Numbered from the stretch's first letter, positions 24,745 to 33,751 are shown. The stretch is DNA of 64,000 bases from an uncultured Oscillibacter sp. (GCA_910585245.1 CAJUCO010000001.1:186001-250000), one strand, 5' to 3'. Made by a program: numbers and translations. The notes: generated by a model from the letters alone, not told the origin.

Positions 24745-25335
24745 ATGAAAAAGGGAATGCTTGCCGCGCTGCTCTGCCTGTTCCTCCTCTCCGGTTGCGG
24801 AGGGAAGCCGGAACCGATTCCTCTGGAGGAGCTCCCCCAGGACTACAGCCTGGAACAGGCCAAGGCGGATGGCTGTCTCGTCACAGAAAACGGCACCATC
24901 ACCAGCGGTCAGGAGCGCTGGGAGGATTTTCTAGAAGCTGTTGACGCCGGAAAGGCCGCCTCGGTGCGGCTATGCAATTACTTCACACTGGATTCGCTGG
25001 GCGTTTCCTCCCGGTATGACCCGGATTATTATGCGTCCATCAAGAACGACTATCCCAAGATGTCTCTTGAAGACCTGTCCTATGACGGGGAGGGCTTTAC
25101 CTCTGTTTCCTATCAGGAGGGCACGCGGTGTGAATGGAGCTACTCCCTTCTTCGAAGGTTTGAGGAGGAGGCCCAGTCCAGTCTGCTCCCCTATGATCTC
25201 TGCATCTCCTACATATTGACCGATGACGCTGAGGCTACTTATGACCAGCTTCTCGACAGTCTCGCCAGTTCCCAGCTGAACGATCACATCCCATTTCACA
25301 TAGTATACCGTGAGGAAATCGCCCTGGAAGACTGA
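24745..25335 (+). CDS. Hypothetical lipoprotein
   Basis: The 196-aa protein has a lipoprotein signal peptide: MKKG, a hydrophobic core and lipobox LLSGC, with the lipidated Cys at about residue 18. The mature part has no family I recognise; it is acidic with tandem Tyr/Asp-rich segments. AAGGAGG precedes the ATG by 6 nt. It is followed closely by a radical SAM gene, but no functional link is visible. Confidence 0.75.
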   Translation: MKKGMLAALLCLFLLSGCGGKPEPIPLEELPQDYSLEQAKADGCLVTENGTITSGQERWEDFLEAVDAGKAASVRLCNYFTLDSLGVSSRYDPDYYASIKNDYPKMSLEDLSYDGEGFTSVSYQEGTRCEWSYSLLRRFEEEAQSSLLPYDLCISYILTDDAEATYDQLLDSLASSQLNDHIPFHIVYREEIALED

Positions 25336-25363
25336 ACCACCCTGCCCAAGAGAGGAGAACCGG

Positions 25364-26251
25364 ATGGAAACTATCCCCGCCAAGTCCATCGTGAACCGGA
25401 CCAAAGACCCCAGCTGGTTCGGCACGGAATACAATATGAACATTTACCGGGGCTGCTGCTACGGCTGTATCTACTGCGACAGCCGAAGCGACTGTTACCA
25501 CAACGAGAACTTTGACCGGGTGAAAGCCAAGGCGGACGCCTTGCGGATTATCCGGGATGACCTGGAGAGCAAGGTCAAGCTGGGCGTGGTGGGCACCGGC
25601 TCCATGAGCGACCCCTACACGCCCTTTGAAAAGGAGCTTCAGCTCACCCGCCGGGCCTTGACGCTGCTGGAGGCCTATGGCTTCGGCGTGGCCATCGCCA
25701 CGAAAAGCGACCTCATTGTCCGGGACACAGATGTGCTGGTCTCGATCAACCGAACCATGCCGGCCATCTGTAAAATCACGCTCACCACCTGCAACGAGGC
25801 ACTGGCCGCCAAAGTGGAGCCCCGTGCCCCTTCCCCCTCCCGCCGTCTGGCGGCGGTGGAGCAGCTCAGTGCGGCGGGACTGTTTACCGGCATCTTGATG
25901 ATGCCCATACTTCCCTTTCTTGAGGACAGCCCGGAAAACGTCCGGGAGATCGTGGACCGGGCGGCGGACGCGGGGGCACACTTTATTTATCCCGCCCTAG
26001 GTATGACCTGCCGGGCGGGGCAGCGAGAGTATTTTTACCGGAAATTAGAGGAGCATTTTCCTGGCCGGAACCTGGCGGAAAAATACCGGCGGCGGTACGG
26101 TCCCCGGTACGAATGCCCCAGCCCCAGGGCCAAAGCGCTGTGGGAGGTCTTCCGGGAAGCCTGTAACCGCCGGGGACTGCTGTACTCTATGGGGCAGATC
26201 GTCACCGCTTCTCGCCGGGGGCACGAGACGGACCAGCTCAGCTTATTTTAG
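25364..26251 (+). CDS. SPL-family radical SAM protein
   Basis: This 295-aa radical SAM enzyme has the cluster motif CX3CX2C within GCCYGCIYC near residue 30. It is related to the spore-photoproduct-lyase-like family (Rv2578c type), which has no assigned reaction in most members. The start ATG at 25364 follows AGGAGA. It ends DQLSLF, and the stop is immediately followed by a long imperfect hairpin and a small frame. Calling it a true spore photoproduct lyase is not justified. Confidence 0.85.
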   Translation: METIPAKSIVNRTKDPSWFGTEYNMNIYRGCCYGCIYCDSRSDCYHNENFDRVKAKADALRIIRDDLESKVKLGVVGTGSMSDPYTPFEKELQLTRRALTLLEAYGFGVAIATKSDLIVRDTDVLVSINRTMPAICKITLTTCNEALAAKVEPRAPSPSRRLAAVEQLSAAGLFTGILMMPILPFLEDSPENVREIVDRAADAGAHFIYPALGMTCRAGQREYFYRKLEEHFPGRNLAEKYRRRYGPRYECPSPRAKALWEVFREACNRRGLLYSMGQIVTASRRGHETDQLSLF

Positions 26252-26258
26252 GACTTGG

Positions 26259-26453
26259 TTGGAAAACGGCAAAACGCCGGTTCTCAGCCAGGTCCTAAAA
26301 AAGGAGGGCGTCCGGCTGGATTACCAGGAATTTGTCTTTGACGCCGCCCCGGAGAACTTGAGAAACTACACGCTCCGTGGTGACTTTTACACCGCCGCTT
26401 CTCGGATTGACGGGAACTGGCGCATTACCTTCCCTCTGGAAAACGCTAAGTAA
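26259..26453 (+). CDS. Hypothetical small protein downstream of radical SAM
   Basis: A 64-codon frame starts TTG at 26259, 7 nt after the radical SAM stop, but no ribosome site precedes it. A good GGAGG lies inside the frame at about codons 15-16 with no standard start codon at a proper distance. The C-terminal half (FVFDAAPENLRNYTLRGDF and GNWRITFPLENAK) looks protein-like. It could be a small protein or a fragment of a longer partner. No family is recognised. Confidence 0.35.
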   Translation: MENGKTPVLSQVLKKEGVRLDYQEFVFDAAPENLRNYTLRGDFYTAASRIDGNWRITFPLENAK

Positions 26454-26479
26454 GGTCCCCGCAGTTCCAGCGCAAACAT

Positions 26480-26524
26480 AAAGCGCCCCAAGCCATGCGC
26501 TCTGCATAGCCTGGGGCGCTTTCT
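26480..26524. terminator. Bidirectional terminator between converging genes
   Basis: A long stem with AAAGCGCCCCA and TGGGGCGCTTT at its base separates the plus-strand genes from lysS, which ends at 26538 on the minus strand. Confidence 0.8.
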
Positions 26525-26537
26525 ATCTTGGGTTTCC

Positions 26538-28031
26538 TCAATCCAGAGGCTTCATCGTGGGGAACAAAATTACATCCCGGACGGTATCCGCCCCGGTCAG
26601 CAGCATGACGCAACGGTCAATGCCCATGCCCATGCCGCCGGTGGGAGGCATACCATATTCTAGGGCCGTCAAAAAGTCCTCGTCCAGCATCTCCGTCTCG
26701 TCGTCTCCCCGATCCCGAAGCTCTACCTGCTTTTCGAAGCGGCGGCGTTGGTCAATGGGGTCGTTCAACTCGGAGTAGGCGTTGGCCAGCTCGCTGCGGC
26801 AGACGAAGAGCTCGAACCGCTCCGTCAGCCGGGGATCTGCCGGGCTCCTCTTGGTCAGAGGGGAAACCTCCACCGGGTACATGGTGATGAAGGTGGGCTG
26901 GATCAGCTTCTCCTCCACCCTCTGGTCAAAGCAGGCGTACAGGGCGTTGCCCCAGGTTTTGTCCGCCGTCTCCGCCAGCTCTACGCCGATGGCCTTCGCG
27001 GCGGCCACGGCCTCCCCGTCGCCGGAGATGGAGGCAAAGTCCACACCGGCGTATTCCTTCACGGCATCCACCATGGTCAGCCGCCGCCAGCCGGGGGTCA
27101 GGTCAATCTGCCGGCCCAGCCACTCCACCTGATAGCTCCCCAGAATCTCCTTGGCCGCGCCGGAGATGATCCCCTCCGCAATGTCCATCATACCGTGGAA
27201 ATCCGTATAGGCTTCGTACAGCTCCACAGTGGTGAACTCCGGGTTGTGCTTGGGGTCCATGCCCTCGTTCCGGAAGATACGGCCGATCTCATACACCCGG
27301 TCCATGCCGCCCACAATGAGCCGCTTCAAGGGCAGTTCCGTGGCGATGCGCATATACATATCAATGTCCAGGGTATTGTGGTGGGTGACGAAGGGTCTGG
27401 CCGCCGCGCCGCCGGCCAGGGTGTTCAACACCGGAGTTTCCACTTCAATATAGCCCCGCCCGTCCAGATAGCGCCGCACGAACTGAATGAATTTCGACCG
27501 GATAAAGAAGTTGTTCTTCACATCCGGATTCACCATCAGGTCCACATAGCGCTGGCGGTAGCGGAGCTCCTTGTCCTGGAGGCCGTGGAACTTCTCCGGC
27601 AGAGGCAGCAGGGACTTGGAAAGCAGGATGATGTTCTTCGCCCGGACGCTCATCTCCCCCCGCTGGGTGCGGAAGACCTCGCCGTCCACGCCCACAATAT
27701 CGCCAATGTCAAATTTTTTAAATTTCTTGTAAACCGCCTCGTCCATCTCGTCCTGTCGGGCGTAGAGCTGGATGCGGCCTTCTTTGTCCTGCAAATCACA
27801 AAAGCTGACCTTACCCATGCCCCGCTTGCTCATGAGGCGTCCCGCTATTTTGACGGGCTTACCCTCCATGGCGTCAAAGTTCTCCTTGATCTGCCGGGAT
27901 GTGGCGTCCCAGTCGAATCGGGTCAACTGAAACGGATCCTCCCCGGCGGCCTGGAGCTCTGCCAGCTTCTCCCGGCGGATTCTGGTCTGCTCTCCCAAAT
28001 CCTGCTCGGGCTTTCTCATTTGTTCAGCCAT
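26538..28031 (-). CDS. lysS: Lysyl-tRNA synthetase, class II
   Basis: This 497-aa class II synthetase has an N-terminal OB anticodon-binding domain (about 55-160). The catalytic core has motif 1 (FIQFVRRYLDGRGYIEVETP), motif 2 (EIGRIFRNEGMDPKHNPEFT) and motif 3 (GMGIDRCVMLL). It follows greA after 26 nt, in the greA-lysS order common in Firmicutes, and shares its promoter. The ATG at 28031 follows GAGGAG. Confidence 0.96.
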   Translation of the reverse strand: MAEQMRKPEQDLGEQTRIRREKLAELQAAGEDPFQLTRFDWDATSRQIKENFDAMEGKPVKIAGRLMSKRGMGKVSFCDLQDKEGRIQLYARQDEMDEAVYKKFKKFDIGDIVGVDGEVFRTQRGEMSVRAKNIILLSKSLLPLPEKFHGLQDKELRYRQRYVDLMVNPDVKNNFFIRSKFIQFVRRYLDGRGYIEVETPVLNTLAGGAAARPFVTHHNTLDIDMYMRIATELPLKRLIVGGMDRVYEIGRIFRNEGMDPKHNPEFTTVELYEAYTDFHGMMDIAEGIISGAAKEILGSYQVEWLGRQIDLTPGWRRLTMVDAVKEYAGVDFASISGDGEAVAAAKAIGVELAETADKTWGNALYACFDQRVEEKLIQPTFITMYPVEVSPLTKRSPADPRLTERFELFVCRSELANAYSELNDPIDQRRRFEKQVELRDRGDDETEMLDEDFLTALEYGMPPTGGMGMGIDRCVMLLTGADTVRDVILFPTMKPLD

Positions 28032-28057
28032 GCTCTCTCTCCTCATATAATGGCGGC

Positions 28058-28531
28058 TCAGCGCTCAATTTTCACTACCTTGTACCGGATGTTTCCTCTG
28101 GGGGCCTCCACGGTAACCGTATCCCCTTCTCTGGTTCCAATCAAAGCCTTGCCGAAGGGGGACTCCTCGGAAATAATGCCGTGCATGGGGTCGGATTCCT
28201 GGGAGCCAACAATGGTATAGGGTGTGGGCAAAACCTTCCCGTCCGGCCCTTCTACCGTCACTTTACAGCCAATGGCCACCATGTCGGTATTGTTGCTCTC
28301 GTCCACTATAACAGCGTGCTGGAGGATTTCCTCCACCTCCGCAATGTGGGAGTAGAGTTTTCCCTGTTCATTTTTGGCTTCGTCATACTCGCTGTTCTCG
28401 CTGAGATCGCCAAAGCCCCGGGCCACTTTAATTTGCTCCGCCACTTCATCGGACCGGGTGGTCTTGAGGTAATTCAGTTCCTCTTGCAGCTCGTCATAAC
28501 GGGCTTGACTCATCTTGTATTCTTTTGCCAT
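28058..28531 (-). CDS. greA: Transcription elongation factor GreA
   Basis: This 157-aa factor has an N-terminal coiled coil with the acidic tip GFGDLSENSEYDEAK (about residues 38-52) and a C-terminal FKBP-like domain ending EAPRGNIRYKVVKI. It rescues backtracked RNA polymerase by stimulating transcript cleavage. I chose ATG at 28531; the extended reading frame upstream is unsupported. It shares a promoter with lysS. Confidence 0.95.
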   Translation of the reverse strand: MAKEYKMSQARYDELQEELNYLKTTRSDEVAEQIKVARGFGDLSENSEYDEAKNEQGKLYSHIAEVEEILQHAVIVDESNNTDMVAIGCKVTVEGPDGKVLPTPYTIVGSQESDPMHGIISEESPFGKALIGTREGDTVTVEAPRGNIRYKVVKIER

Positions 28532-28605
28532 GTCGGACGGTTCCTTTCTTCTCCTATGCTTTACCCCGAGGAAATGTTCCCCAGGGCGCAATTTTACAAG
28601 ATGAT

Positions 28606-28634
28606 ATTATATAGAAGGAGTCCGGGAATGTCAA
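28606..28634 (-). promoter_or_regulatory. Sigma-A promoter of greA-lysS
   Basis: A perfect TTGACA-17 bp-TATAAT on the minus strand about 75 nt upstream of the greA ATG. Confidence 0.85.
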
Positions 28635-28662
28635 GGGTGGGAAAAGGCCCCCTTTTGTCTTT

Positions 28663-29391
28663 CTAACACCCTACCACGATTTGCTCCCGCTTCAAAATCC
28701 CCGCCTCCCGGAGAACCGCCAGCAACTGGCCCCGGTTTGCGCTCTCCGGTAAGGCCTCCTCCAGACTGGGCGGCAACGCCAGGGACGGCAGGGCCTGCCC
28801 CTCGTCATAAAGACGCAGAGCCACAGGGTTTTTCAAGGACAAGTCCACCCGAGGGTCAAAGAGGACCAAAGCCTCCGCTCCCTCCAGCTGCTCCTTGGAA
28901 GGTCCCAGCAACAGCGACACGCCGTATTCCCGCCGAAGCTGGCGGCACAGCTCCTCCCCGCCGTAGGGGAGGTCTAACAACACGTAGCGGTGCCGTAGAC
29001 ACAGCTCTGTTACGGTCCGGACCGTCTCCCCTGTCAACGCCGCCGCCGTCACCGCCACCCGGGCTCCGGCCACCGGCTGGCCCTTCGCCGCCAACCCTGT
29101 CCGAACCCAGTCCGCCGCGATGCTCCGCCGGAGCGCCAGGGTTCCAACGGGCCGCAGACCGCACTTTTTCAGCAGCTCCTCACAATCGAATGCCTCCGGC
29201 GTCACCACCTGGGTTACCCCGCGCTTTCGCAGCTTCTTTCCCGCCGCCAGCACCCGGCGGCGGAGCACCGCTCCGTGGGGGCTTTTCACCACCTCCGCCT
29301 GTAAAAACCGCATCCGGAGAATCTGCCGCTCTTCCAACCGGAGACTTCTCTGTCCTTTTTGGGGCTCCGCCCAAGTCAACAAACCTACCAT
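28663..29391 (-). CDS. Hypothetical conserved-looking protein, 242 aa
   Basis: I do not recognise a family. The protein is soluble and alpha/beta-like (a Rossmann-type alternation with AGARVAVTAAALTG and HRYVLLDLPYGGEELCRQL), Arg/Leu-rich, with no transmembrane segment. Its ribosome site GGGAGG lies inside the 3' arm of a strong hairpin upstream. It lies between the M23 peptidase gene and greA on the same strand. Good coding character and a clean start suggest it is real. Function unknown. Confidence 0.6.
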   Translation of the reverse strand: MVGLLTWAEPQKGQRSLRLEERQILRMRFLQAEVVKSPHGAVLRRRVLAAGKKLRKRGVTQVVTPEAFDCEELLKKCGLRPVGTLALRRSIAADWVRTGLAAKGQPVAGARVAVTAAALTGETVRTVTELCLRHRYVLLDLPYGGEELCRQLRREYGVSLLLGPSKEQLEGAEALVLFDPRVDLSLKNPVALRLYDEGQALPSLALPPSLEEALPESANRGQLLAVLREAGILKREQIVVGC

Positions 29392-29400
29392 AAAACACTA

Positions 29401-29429
29401 CCTCCCGCCCCATGATATGGGGCGGGAAG
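29401..29429 (-). other. Strong hairpin covering the ribosome site of the 242-aa gene
   Basis: A 13-bp stem with a 3-nt loop lies between the M23 peptidase stop and the next ATG. Its 3' arm contains GGGAGG, the only ribosome site for the downstream gene. It lacks a clean T-run (AGGTAGTGTTTT follows), so it may act as a weak terminator or a translation-limiting hairpin. Confidence 0.6.
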
Positions 29430-29434
29430 CTGGT

Positions 29435-30673
29435 TTATGCCGTAGAAGAGAGGGTATAGCCGGTGAGATAGCCCTTTGCGATGGGGTTAATAATGGTGTT
29501 GTTCTCTTTCACCTCAAAGTGGAGGTGGGGGCCGGTGGAATTTCCGGTAGAACCTGTGATCCCCAAGACGTCGCCCTGTTTCACCGTTTGTCCCACGCTG
29601 ACCTTGCGGCTGCTCATGTGGGCGTACAACGTGGTGTTTCCCGCGCCGTGGTAAACCACCACATAGTGCCCATAGGACTTGGAATATTCAGAAATTATGA
29701 CTTGCCCCGACTTGGCGGCATAGATGCTGCTGTTATAGCCCACCCGGCCAATGTCCGTCCCTTTGTGGTTGGTCGATCCGATACCGCCGGGAGAGGCTCT
29801 GCCGCCCACCGTAGAGGTAATATAACGGCTGCTGGTAGGCCAGATGTAACCGCCGGGATTGGAAGTCGGACCAGACTGCCCCGCCGCGGCCCGGCGGGCC
29901 GCCTCTTCCTCCTCCATCTTCTTGATCAGCGCCTTGATCCGGGCTTGGACCGCCTCTTCTTCCTCCGAGAGATCGTCCAAGGCGTCCTCCTGCTCCTGCT
30001 GTTGTGCCCGGAGCTTGGCAACCAATGCGTTAGCTGCGTCCCGTTGAGAATCCAAGTCCCGTTTCTTGGCCTCCAGATCCGCCTTGGCCTCCTCGGAGGC
30101 GTTCTTTTGCCCTTCCAACTCCGCTTTTTTTTCAGCCGTAACGGCCTGGAGCGTCTTCAAATCCTCAATAACCCGCTGGTCATACTCCATGATCTCGTTC
30201 ACCACGTCCAGCCGGCCCAGGAGGTCTGAGAAACTGCTGGCCCGAAACAGCACGGACCAATACTCCACCTTTCCTTGCTCTTCCATGGCCCGGACGCGCT
30301 TGCAAAAGAGCTCGTACTGAGCCGCTTCCTTGGCCTCCGCGTCCGCCAGCTCCGCCGCCGTCTGGGCAATCAGATCTTCGTAGGTGGCGATCTCTTCCTC
30401 TTTGTTGGAAATCTCCTGCTCTGTCAAGCCAATCTGACCATCCAGAAGGCGCTTGCGCTCCATGGTGCTGCTGATGTCAGAGGACAGTTTGTCGATCTGG
30501 GCTTGGAGATCCTTTTTCTCCTGGGCCAAGTCCTTGGCGTCGCCCTTCAGTGCGTCAATATCCGCCTGAGTCACCGCCACGGCGGCGGGACTGAGGTCCG
30601 CCAGAATCAGGCACAGCGCCAGGACCAAAAGAGGCAGCGTCCGGAGGAAGAACCGCTTGCAATTTTGCTTCAT
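29435..30673 (-). CDS. M23-family murein hydrolase with coiled-coil (EnvC/PcsB-like)
   Basis: The 412-aa protein has a signal peptide or anchor (about 10-32), then a long coiled coil (about 35-265). A C-terminal LytM/M23 endopeptidase domain has the metal-binding HKGTDIG, YAHMSS and GPHLHFEV motifs. It follows ftsX after 10 nt and ftsE before that. FtsEX complexes are known to control periplasmic or extracellular murein hydrolases through a coiled-coil protein, so this is the likely FtsEX-controlled hydrolase. Confidence 0.88.
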   Translation of the reverse strand: MKQNCKRFFLRTLPLLVLALCLILADLSPAAVAVTQADIDALKGDAKDLAQEKKDLQAQIDKLSSDISSTMERKRLLDGQIGLTEQEISNKEEEIATYEDLIAQTAAELADAEAKEAAQYELFCKRVRAMEEQGKVEYWSVLFRASSFSDLLGRLDVVNEIMEYDQRVIEDLKTLQAVTAEKKAELEGQKNASEEAKADLEAKKRDLDSQRDAANALVAKLRAQQQEQEDALDDLSEEEEAVQARIKALIKKMEEEEAARRAAAGQSGPTSNPGGYIWPTSSRYITSTVGGRASPGGIGSTNHKGTDIGRVGYNSSIYAAKSGQVIISEYSKSYGHYVVVYHGAGNTTLYAHMSSRKVSVGQTVKQGDVLGITGSTGNSTGPHLHFEVKENNTIINPIAKGYLTGYTLSSTA

Positions 30674-30683
30674 GACACCCTCC

Positions 30684-31565
30684 TCAAACCTGCAAATATT
30701 TCCGGATGGCGGAGAGGCTCCCCCCTACGCCAATAAAAATTCCCGCCGCTGCAAAGGAACCCGCCACAGGGACCCTGAGCTCCTTGAAGGGGATTACCTC
30801 AATGAGCTGCATAGCGTCGCTGGTGCTGACCCCCCGGGCCACGGCCTCGTAGAGGCCCCACTCCATCAAAAAGGCGATGGAGGCCCCCAGGAAGCCCATA
30901 AGGAAACCCTCGTACACGAAGGGCCAGCGGATAAAGCCGTTGGTGGCCCCCACCATCCGCATGATGGCGATTTCCTCTCGCCGGTCAAAGGTGGTAAGGC
31001 GGATGGTGTTGGAGATGATGAACACGGACACCAGGAACAAAATGGCAATCAAGGCAATGCAGACCACAGTAGCCACGTTCCGCAACGTGATGAAGCCCCC
31101 GGCCACCTCCTCGGCGGCGTTGACCCGGGCAATGCCGTCTACGGCGGCCACGGCTGCTTTGGTCTGAGAAATACGCTCCAAATCCAGGATTTTCAGGGAA
31201 AAACGGTCCCGGAGGATCTCCGGGTCCAAATCCTGAAACATCTCCTCTTCTGGGTACTGCTCCAGGAAGTTCTCCATGGCCTGCTGGCGGCTGATGAAGG
31301 TAACGGAATCTACATTCGGAATGGCTTCCAGCTTTTGCTGAAGGGTATGCGTTTCCGTGAAATCCTCCTCCACAAAGGCCAGCATCTCGTTCTCCCGCTC
31401 CAGGTCCTTCAAAAGCCCGTTGGCGTTCACCGCCACTAAAGTGAAGGTGCCCATGATGAGAAGGCACGCCACGGTGATGCCGATGGCGGCAAAGCTCATG
31501 AAGCCGTGGCTGAACATATTGGAAACGCCCTCATGGATAAAATATCCGAAGTTGTGCTTAGACAT
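30684..31565 (-). CDS. ftsX: Cell-division ABC transporter permease FtsX
   Basis: The 293-aa protein has four transmembrane segments (one at about 25-47, three in the C-terminal half from about 165) and an extracellular loop of about 110 residues. SNTIRLTTFDRREEIAIMRMVGATNGFIRWPF is the FtsX coupling region (about 185-215). I chose ATG at 31565, which overlaps the ftsE end by 8 nt; the longer frame is the antisense-like leader of ftsE. It acts with FtsE and the M23 hydrolase. Confidence 0.93.
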   Translation of the reverse strand: MSKHNFGYFIHEGVSNMFSHGFMSFAAIGITVACLLIMGTFTLVAVNANGLLKDLERENEMLAFVEEDFTETHTLQQKLEAIPNVDSVTFISRQQAMENFLEQYPEEEMFQDLDPEILRDRFSLKILDLERISQTKAAVAAVDGIARVNAAEEVAGGFITLRNVATVVCIALIAILFLVSVFIISNTIRLTTFDRREEIAIMRMVGATNGFIRWPFVYEGFLMGFLGASIAFLMEWGLYEAVARGVSTSDAMQLIEVIPFKELRVPVAGSFAAAGIFIGVGGSLSAIRKYLQV

Positions 31566-32271
31566 GGATGCGTCCTCCCACATAGCCGCCGACGCTGTCA
31601 TTGACCACCCGGCCGGAATCAATGGTGACCACCCGCTTGCCGAAGTGGTCCACCAGGTCCTTTTCGTGGGTCACCACCACCATGGTGGTGCCCAGTTCGT
31701 TGATCTTCACCAGCAAATCCATCAGTTCCAAAGACCGCTCCGGGTCCAGGTTGCCGGTGGGCTCGTCGGCGATGATGGTGGCCGGGTTGTTCACCAAAGC
31801 CCGCGCGATGGCCACACGTTGTTGCTCCCCGCCGGAGAGTTCGTCGGGATAACTGTAGGCCTTTTGCTCCAAACCCACCAGCTCCAGCACATAGGGAATG
31901 CGTTTCCGGCTCTCCTTGGCGGAGGCGCCCACGGCGCGCATGACGAAGGCCAGGTTATCATAAACCGTTTTCTTCTCGATGAGACGGAAGTCCTGAAAAA
32001 TAACGCCCAGGGTCCGGCGCATCAGGGGAATCTGCCGCTCGGAGATATTCCGAGTGGAAAAGCCGTTGACCCGAACCCGACCGGCGTTGGGCTCCACCTC
32101 GCCGGTGAGCAGCTTGATGATGGTGGACTTGCCGGAACCGGAGGGGCCCACCAGAAACACGAACTCACCGGGGTCGATTCGCAGGGAGATCCCCCGAATG
32201 GCCCTGGTTCCGTTGTCGTATTCCATTTCCACGTCCTTCAATTCAATGAGGGCGCTCTCTGATTCTAACAT
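31558..32271 (-). CDS. ftsE: Cell-division ATP-binding protein FtsE
   Basis: This 237-aa ABC ATPase has Walker A GPSGSGKST (42-50), signature LSGGEQQR (145-152) and Walker B IIADEP (166-171). It pairs with ftsX and drives activation of cell-wall hydrolases at division. A good promoter is upstream at 32337-32365. Confidence 0.94.
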   Translation of the reverse strand: MLESESALIELKDVEMEYDNGTRAIRGISLRIDPGEFVFLVGPSGSGKSTIIKLLTGEVEPNAGRVRVNGFSTRNISERQIPLMRRTLGVIFQDFRLIEKKTVYDNLAFVMRAVGASAKESRKRIPYVLELVGLEQKAYSYPDELSGGEQQRVAIARALVNNPATIIADEPTGNLDPERSLELMDLLVKINELGTTMVVVTHEKDLVDHFGKRVVTIDSGRVVNDSVGGYVGGRIHV

Positions 32272-32336
32272 AAGTACACCTCCAAGTGGCGTCGAAAACC
32301 GGGAGCGGCAAGGATAGTCGACATAATTCGGATGTT

Positions 32337-32365
32337 ATTGTAGCATAAAGCACGGTCCCCGTCAA
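32337..32365 (-). promoter_or_regulatory. Sigma-A promoter of ftsE-ftsX-M23
   Basis: TTGACG-17 bp-TACAAT on the minus strand about 66 nt upstream of the ftsE ATG. The remaining 32366-32529 segment holds no gene or clear signal. Confidence 0.75.
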
Positions 32366-32529
32366 TGCGAAGGGCCGCAATTCATTAGATCAATCACCCG
32401 CAAGCCCCGGGTTCCGATCGCCCCCGGCCCGGCAAATACTCCCTGGGAAACGCCGTCCTCTTTTCAGCCGCCGTGATCGTTCATCTATTTTTATGTACTT
32501 TCCGGCTTTGAATTCCAACAACATATCCA

Positions 32530-32557
32530 CAAAGAAACGGCGGACTTTTGTCCGCCG
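32530..32557 (-). terminator. Terminator after PucR-type regulator
   Basis: CGGCGGAC-TTTT-GTCCGCCG stem on the plus strand; on the minus strand it is followed by TTTCTTTG. It closes the 32572 gene. Confidence 0.7.
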
Positions 32558-32571
32558 CTCCGGTTTCAGGC

Positions 32572-33663
32572 CTAGGAATCAATCCCCCGGGAAGTCAGGT
32601 ATTTCTTAACCATTAACGCCACTTTGAACGTGATGGCATCGTCAAACTCCCGCAAATCCAGTCCTGTCAACTTCTTGATTTTCTCTAACCGGTAAACCAG
32701 AGTGTTTCGGTGAACAAAGAGCTTTCGGGCCGTCTCCGAAACATTCAAATTGTTTTCAAAGAAACGGTGAATGGTGAACAGGGTCTCCTTGTCCAGGGCG
32801 TCAATGGGGTTCTTTTTAAAAACCTCCTGGAGGAACATTTCGCAAAGAGTGGTGGGCAGCTGATAGATCAGACGGCCAATCCCCAAATTCTCATAATTGA
32901 TGACGTATTTTTCCGTGTCGAAGACTTTGCCCACATCAATGGAGATCTGAGCCTCCTTATAGCTCTTGGCCAGATCCCGGAGATGCGTGGCAATGGTGCC
33001 GATGCCCACGACAACGGTACTCTCCGTGCCGGAGCGGAGACTTTCTTCGATAGAGGTAGCAATCTTGTTCAGTTCCCGGAAGCCCGCTCCCTCGGGCATC
33101 TGCCGGACCAACACCACGTCTCCGTCGCCGATGTTCAAAACAAAATCGTTCTGCCGGTCGGGGAACATGGCCTGCACCACATCCGTGGGTACAGACTCCC
33201 CTTTTTTCAGGGCCCGAACCACGAAGACACCCCGGGCCACGTCTGCAGTAACCCGCAGCTCCTTGGCCCGCATATAGATATCGCCCAGCATAATGTTATC
33301 CGAGATAATGTCCTTGATGAAAGACCCCCGGTCGTGCTTTTCCTCGTAATAGGCTTTTGCGGCGTTCAGCGCCACCGTGGCCACGGAGCATACCGCCTTG
33401 CTAACATCATTCTCGCCAAAAGCAAAGGCCGCGTAATCAAATTGGTTTCCCCAGCCGTTCAGCGCCTTGAAGGTCTTTCCGTCTGAAGAAATCAACACAC
33501 CGGCGGCGTTGTTCACCACCGGAACATACTCCGTCCACCGCTGCCCGATGAGAGAGAGCTCGCTACAGGCGATAACTACGCCTTCCCCGTCAATCACTCC
33601 AATCGTGCGGTCCGTGTTCTCCTTCAATTGCAATACCACATTTTGATAAATTCTTCCAGACAT
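32572..33663 (-). CDS. PucR/CdaR-type transcriptional regulator
   Basis: The 363-aa protein has an N-terminal sensor-like domain with GVIDGEGVVIACSE and a middle GGDEF-like CdaR region. The C-terminal PucR HTH_30 domain (ETLFTIHRFFENNLNVSETA, RKLFVHRNTLVYRLEKI) is clear at about 300-340. Relatives sense purine, sugar-diacid or other small molecules; the ligand here is unknown. It sits alone with its own promoter and terminator. The ATG at 33663 follows GAGGAGG. Confidence 0.85.
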   Translation of the reverse strand: MSGRIYQNVVLQLKENTDRTIGVIDGEGVVIACSELSLIGQRWTEYVPVVNNAAGVLISSDGKTFKALNGWGNQFDYAAFAFGENDVSKAVCSVATVALNAAKAYYEEKHDRGSFIKDIISDNIMLGDIYMRAKELRVTADVARGVFVVRALKKGESVPTDVVQAMFPDRQNDFVLNIGDGDVVLVRQMPEGAGFRELNKIATSIEESLRSGTESTVVVGIGTIATHLRDLAKSYKEAQISIDVGKVFDTEKYVINYENLGIGRLIYQLPTTLCEMFLQEVFKKNPIDALDKETLFTIHRFFENNLNVSETARKLFVHRNTLVYRLEKIKKLTGLDLREFDDAITFKVALMVKKYLTSRGIDS

Positions 33664-33722
33664 GGCCGTCCTCCTCACCTAAAATACCGGGGAAGCATTG
33701 ATACCATTTTTACAACATCCTT

Positions 33723-33751
33723 ATTATATCGTCAACTTCACCAAATTGCAA
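33723..33751 (-). promoter_or_regulatory. Sigma-A promoter of the PucR-type regulator
   Basis: TTGCAA-17 bp-TATAAT on the minus strand about 60 nt upstream of the ATG. Confidence 0.7.

Noticed and set aside
23507..24748. 413-codon plus-strand frame opposite tyrS and its T-box
   Set aside because: Antisense of tyrS and its structured leader; no ribosome site.
25364..26251. True spore photoproduct lyase
   Set aside because: The protein belongs to the wider SPL-like radical SAM family but lacks enough evidence for photoproduct repair.
26748..28220. 490-codon plus-strand frame opposite lysS
   Set aside because: Shadow of lysyl-tRNA synthetase, which has all class II motifs on the other strand.
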